The notes under the pieces are model-generated. The model ran no database searches. It saw only the letters and a list, made by a program, of their open reading frames with translations, and was not told where the DNA came from. The translations under genes were made by a program, and so were the position numbers. Positions 44,195 through 47,216 of a stretch of DNA of 47,216 nt are shown in pieces. This DNA comes from Pseudomonas sp. AFG_SD02_1510_Pfu_092 (GTDB taxonomy: Bacteria > Pseudomonadota > Gammaproteobacteria > Pseudomonadales > Pseudomonadaceae): positions 1 through 47,216 of the forward strand of contig NZ_PUQD01000040.1 in the NCBI RefSeq assembly GCF_003331055.1. The letters are read 5' to 3'. How positions within the stretch are numbered: position 1 is the stretch's first letter; each line of letters begins with the position of its first letter.

Positions 44195-45100
44195 ATGTTC
44201 AAGACCCTCTTCACGGCTTCCCATGCCCGTTCCGCCCTGCTGCTCGCCGCAGGTTTCAGCACTGTCCTGGTCGCCGGCTGCTCCAGCTCGCCGGTATCCA
44301 AGGTAGGTGCCACGACCAAGGTCGAGTACTACCCGAGCTGCTACGAGCCGGTGCAGCACCTGCGTTCCACCGACGGTGACATGACCCGCTCGGTGGCCAG
44401 CGGTGCGGTTATCGGTGCCCTCGGCGGTGCCCTGACCGGCGCCCTGGTCGACGGCGACAACCGTGGCCGCAATGCCGCCATCGGTGCAGCAGGTGGTGCC
44501 CTGGTGGGTGGCGCGGCCGGTTACTACACCGAGCGCCAGAAGCAGATCAGCGACGACAAGCAGCGCATCGCCTCGTACGCCACCGATATCGACAAGAGCG
44601 CCGCCGACCTCGACCGCACCACGGCTTATGCCAAGGCTTCGCAAAGCTGCTATCAGCGTGAGTTCACCAGCCTGATCGAAGGCCGCAAGGCCAACCGCAT
44701 CAACGACACCGAAGGGCGCAAGCGCCTGGCCGAGATCGTCTCGGGCCTGCAGGAGTCGAACAAGCTGCTGGCGACCGTCAATGGCCGCGTCGCGGAAAAC
44801 CTCGACAGCTACACCCAGGCCTACGAGCAGGACCTCAAGCAGGTTGGCGTGGCCCGTACCGACGTAGCGACCGTGGCTGAACCGCCAAAGACCACCACCG
44901 GCAAGAAGAAAACCCAGGCCGTCAAGGTGAACAAGGCCGTGCCGCAAGAGGCTGTCGCCACCGAGAAGACCCTGCAGAAGGCCACCACCAAGAAGGCCGA
45001 GGCGCAACAGGTGGCCAACGCTGGCGTGGACCAGGTCAACAAGATGTGCCGCAGCCCCGACATGGGTGACTGGGCGCCGGTACCGTGCCCTAACGTTTAA
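44195..45100 (+). CDS. tagQ: TagQ, outer-membrane lipoprotein of the T6SS signalling complex
   Basis: 301 residues with a lipoprotein signal (STVLVAGCSSSP, Cys29). A glycine-zipper region (~70-110: GAVIGALGGALTGALVDG, AAIGAAGGALVGGAAGYY) is followed by a charged, helical and Lys/Thr-rich C-terminal half. TagQ anchors TagR to the outer membrane in P. aeruginosa. Position after tagR and the lipoprotein/zipper pattern fit; sequence alone would only say 'glycine-zipper lipoprotein'. Confidence 0.82.
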   Translation: MFKTLFTASHARSALLLAAGFSTVLVAGCSSSPVSKVGATTKVEYYPSCYEPVQHLRSTDGDMTRSVASGAVIGALGGALTGALVDGDNRGRNAAIGAAGGALVGGAAGYYTERQKQISDDKQRIASYATDIDKSAADLDRTTAYAKASQSCYQREFTSLIEGRKANRINDTEGRKRLAEIVSGLQESNKLLATVNGRVAENLDSYTQAYEQDLKQVGVARTDVATVAEPPKTTTGKKKTQAVKVNKAVPQEAVATEKTLQKATTKKAEAQQVANAGVDQVNKMCRSPDMGDWAPVPCPNV

Positions 45101-45167
45101 CCCCACGCTGCGTTGCGCTCGCGCCGCTGCACCCGCAGCCCGTGTGCAGATCGCCTGACCTGCCCGG

Positions 45168-45197
45168 GCCGCAGGTGCGCCGGCGCAGCGGCTTTTT
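45168..45197 (+). terminator. Probable Rho-independent terminator after tagQ
   Basis: GCCGC (45168-45172) pairs with GCGGC (45188-45192) and the inner palindrome TGCGCCGGCGCA (45176-45187) extends the stem, followed by TTTTT (45193-45197). A longer alternative uses GCCGCTGC at 45123-45130 with GCAGCGGC at 45185-45192. The two pairings exclude each other, so this could also act as an attenuator for the next gene, whose ribosome site starts 6 bases later. Confidence 0.65.
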
Positions 45198-45215
45198 GAA
45201 ACAAGGAGAGTTGTC

Positions 45216-46121
45216 GTGACTGACCTGATGACCGGCGTGCTCGGCGGCTACCGGCAGCAAATGGCACGCCAGCGGTTGTTGCTGACCCTCGACCAGCAGA
45301 AGCTGTTCAGGGCCATCGATGCCGACCCGGGCATCGTCGGCGCTGGTGTTGTCTACATCGATGCCCAGTACAACGTGATCGTGCTGCGCGAATTCAAGCC
45401 GATCTGCAGCATCGCGCCCAAGCGCATCATCCTGCAGGAGGCACCCCCCTACACCTCGCCCGAACAGTTCATGACCCAGCTGCAAACCGGCGCGCGCGAG
45501 CGCAAGGTGGTCAGCGAGGCGATGAACGCGACCGCCACCTGCCTGTCGGCGGCGCTGGGCTGGATCGTCATGTTCAGCGGCACCGTCGCCGTGCCGTTCA
45601 CCGGCGGCGCCAGCCTGGCCCTGACGGCGGTGGGTTACGCTGCGGCGGCGGCGGGCACCGGCCAGTGCATGATGGGCGCGTACCGTGTGTACAACGAAAT
45701 GAACGACCCGGAGCAGAACGATTGGCTCGACAGCAATGACACCGTGCAGACCGTCATGAGTATTCTCGACGGCGTGGCGCTGCTGGGGGTAGGTGCTTCC
45801 GGGGCGAATACGGTGCGTTTTCTGCAAGTGCGCAAGGCGGCTACCGGCAAGAGCTGGAGCGAACTGTTCCACAACCTCAGCCGCCAGCAACGCAAGGCTT
45901 TGGCCAAGGAGTTGCTGCTGATCCGCCACCCTTCGCTGACTGCCAGGCAGTTGAAGTTGCAGCAAGCGGCGGGCACGGCGATCAAGCGCTTCACCCCGAC
46001 GCAGATCCAGCATGCCACGCGGACCCTGATCCAGGATTCGATTGGCGCCTTGTCCGGCTTTGGCAGCAGCAGCTTCGTGCAATCCGTTGCCGTGGGGCTT
46101 TACGAGGAGATCAGCGAGTGA
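45216..46121 (+). CDS. Unrecognised 301-aa protein with hydrophobic core, candidate T6SS effector
   Basis: I do not recognise this family. Residues 1-100 are soluble, with a short alpha/beta pattern (IVGAGVVYIDAQYNVIVLRE). Residues ~106-152 form two adjoining hydrophobic, Gly/Ala-rich helices (LSAALGWIVMFSGTVAVPF; LALTAVGYAAAAAGTG), and ~178-198 a third weaker one (MSILDGVALLGVGASG). The rest is basic and helical. There is no signal peptide. Soluble ends around a buried helical hairpin are what pore-forming or membrane-inserting toxins show. GTG start at 45216 with AAGGAGAG 5 bases upstream. Its stop overlaps the start of a four-helix membrane protein, a typical effector/immunity order at the edge of a T6SS cluster. 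An envelope or T6SS accessory role is equally possible from sequence alone. Confidence 0.75.
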   Translation: MTDLMTGVLGGYRQQMARQRLLLTLDQQKLFRAIDADPGIVGAGVVYIDAQYNVIVLREFKPICSIAPKRIILQEAPPYTSPEQFMTQLQTGARERKVVSEAMNATATCLSAALGWIVMFSGTVAVPFTGGASLALTAVGYAAAAAGTGQCMMGAYRVYNEMNDPEQNDWLDSNDTVQTVMSILDGVALLGVGASGANTVRFLQVRKAATGKSWSELFHNLSRQQRKALAKELLLIRHPSLTARQLKLQQAAGTAIKRFTPTQIQHATRTLIQDSIGALSGFGSSSFVQSVAVGLYEEISE

Positions 46122-46558
46122 GTCGCGGCCAGGAACTGCAGCAATTTCTATCCCGCTATTTCGGCGTTTTCCTCGTTGAATTCTTTCTGTCCTGCCTGGC
46201 CATCGGTGGTTGTGTGTCGCTGGTGTTCTCCACCTGGCTGCGCAGCCCCGAGCGGGGGCTGTCGATGCTGGCCCTGGCGCTGGCCTGGGCAGTCAGCGCC
46301 GCGTCGCATATCGCCATGGTGCGCGGTTATGCGTGGGGCGTGCGCGGTGTGATCGGCATCAACGGGCTGGCCGTGTTGGCCGTGCTGCCCAGCTATGCCT
46401 ATCGCCCACACATGGGCGCGTTTGTTTCGGTGCTGGTGTTCGGGCTGCTGGCCTTGCTGGTGATCAATAGCCAGCGCTACCGGGAGATGCGCGTGCGCCT
46501 GGCGGGTTACCGTGACATTCGCCGGGCCAACCGCCAGGCGGCAAAAGCTGGCAAGTGA
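46118..46558 (+). CDS. Small four-helix membrane protein, candidate immunity protein
   Basis: 146 residues with four membrane segments (~17-39, 49-68, 75-92, 98-117) and a very basic C-terminal tail (RDIRRANRQAAKAGK) that should stay in the cytoplasm. The family is not recognised. The start is a GTG overlapping the stop of the preceding gene (GTGA), so translation is coupled. Polytopic immunity proteins are known for membrane-active T6SS toxins such as Tse4/Tsi4; that comparison is by architecture, not by sequence. Confidence 0.78.
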   Translation: MSRGQELQQFLSRYFGVFLVEFFLSCLAIGGCVSLVFSTWLRSPERGLSMLALALAWAVSAASHIAMVRGYAWGVRGVIGINGLAVLAVLPSYAYRPHMGAFVSVLVFGLLALLVINSQRYREMRVRLAGYRDIRRANRQAAKAGK

Positions 46559-46577
46559 TGTTTAGCGAGGCTTCTGT

Positions 46578-47039
46578 ATGAGTGTGCGCCGACTGCGTAT
46601 GGGGCTGGGTGCCTTGTTGTTGTCACTGCTTGCCGCCTGCAACGGGCACAAGGTCGAGCGCGTGGTGGTTTACCAGAACACCGTCCATCACTGGCGCATC
46701 GAGCATGTCGTGGCACAGAACTGGCCGGTGGGGCCTCGGCAGTACTACGAGGTGTTTCTCAACGACCGCTTGCTAATCCTGCCGGCCAAGGTGTTCAACG
46801 ACGAGCGTGACATTAGCGAGTTCGTTGCAGCGGGTGGTTTCGACATCAGCAACTGGCGCAATGACACGATCATCGTGGCGTTCGAGAACGTGCAAAAGCG
46901 CGAAGGCGGCAACGAGCATTTTGTTCGCTCGCTGATGATTACCCCGGAGTACAAGGACGGCGAGGTGATACTGACTGACATGGCGACCCACATGCAGATC
47001 GTGGTGCAGCGGGTGGAGGCGGTTGGGGAGGGGAAGTAG
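46578..47039 (+). CDS. Lipoprotein of unknown function
   Basis: 153 residues with a lipoprotein signal (MGLGALLLSLLAAC, Cys21). The mature part is compact and beta-rich, with YYEVFLNDRLLILPAKVF and SNWRNDTIIVAFENVQ, and has no further cysteines. GAGG lies 7 bases before the ATG; the gap to the previous gene is 19 bases, so it is probably cotranscribed. It may be a second, periplasmic protective protein for the module, or an unrelated envelope protein. Confidence 0.78.
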   Translation: MSVRRLRMGLGALLLSLLAACNGHKVERVVVYQNTVHHWRIEHVVAQNWPVGPRQYYEVFLNDRLLILPAKVFNDERDISEFVAAGGFDISNWRNDTIIVAFENVQKREGGNEHFVRSLMITPEYKDGEVILTDMATHMQIVVQRVEAVGEGK

Positions 47040-47060
47040 CGGTAATGAGCTTTGCATGGC

Positions 47061-47216
47061 ACCGGCTGCGCCGGTGTTCGCGGCTAAAGCCGCTCCCACA
47101 GGTATAGCGTGGACCCCAAGCCAGCGCAGTACCTGTGGGAGCGGGCAAGCCCGCGAAGCAGGCGACGCGGTGGATGGCACCGGCTACGCCGGTGTTCGCG
47201 GCCATGGCCGCTCCCA
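47061..47216. repeat. REP cluster (three palindromic units)
   Basis: Units at ~47061-47103, ~47130-47163 and ~47178-47216 (cut by the window end) alternate in orientation. Each carries the GCCGCTCCCACAGG or CCTGTGGGAGCGGGCAAGCC arm. The last two reproduce the block at 841-927 with only a few changes. It closes the transcription unit of the three preceding genes. Confidence 0.88.

Overview
The window looks like chromosomal DNA of a Pseudomonas, most probably the P. putida group. The evidence is a GC-rich sequence, the 3' end of a Pseudomonas-type 5S rRNA at the left edge, several P. putida-style REP elements between genes, and a complete Pseudomonas-type type VI secretion system (T6SS). No tRNA, CRISPR array, prophage or intact insertion sequence was seen.

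Left flank (1-9333). The 5S rRNA end and a strong terminator are followed by accessory debris: a DUF6429 gene, a broken IS66 transposase tail and a REP pair. Next is an internally deleted flavin amine oxidase (amino-acid 2-monooxygenase type) pseudogene. It lies in front of a tightly spaced set: a nitrilase-superfamily amidase, a duplicated-half membrane protein and a cytoplasmic asparaginase. This looks like an amide-metabolism operon that has lost its amide-forming oxygenase. Then come a YecA/UPF0149 protein, a glutathione transferase, a PNPOx-like/ferredoxin-reductase/2Fe-2S fusion flavoprotein and a LysR regulator, with REP inverted pairs in the gaps.

T6SS, minus-strand arm (27539 down to 9424): tssA, tssB, tssC, hcp, tae4 (amidase effector), a lipoprotein (probable immunity), tssE, tssF, tssG, clpV/tssH, vgrG, an Eag-type DUF1795 chaperone, a 1452-residue prePAAR/PAAR/Rhs effector with a variable C-terminal toxin, and an acidic immunity-like protein. 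Most junctions are a few bases long or overlap. A relict reading frame of an older gene survives just past the immunity gene.

Divergent control region (27540-27932): about 390 bp, more AT-rich than its surroundings. It holds a good sigma-70-like promoter toward the plus arm, a perfect 10-bp palindrome and a 9-bp direct repeat.

T6SS, plus-strand arm (27933-45100): fha/tagH, tssJ, tssK, tssL (with OmpA-like domain), tssM, tagF, pppA, ppkA, tagT, tagS, tagR and tagQ. This is the full threonine-phosphorylation control circuit known from the P. aeruginosa H1-T6SS: TagQRST senses at the envelope, PpkA phosphorylates Fha, PppA reverses this and TagF represses. It implies a post-translationally triggered apparatus.

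Right end (45101-47216). After a likely terminator come three unrecognised genes: a 301-residue protein with a hydrophobic core, a four-helix membrane protein overlapping it, and a lipoprotein. They have the architecture of an effector with its immunity or accessory partners and are the best candidate here for something undescribed. A REP cluster closes the window and nearly duplicates the REP block at 841-927.
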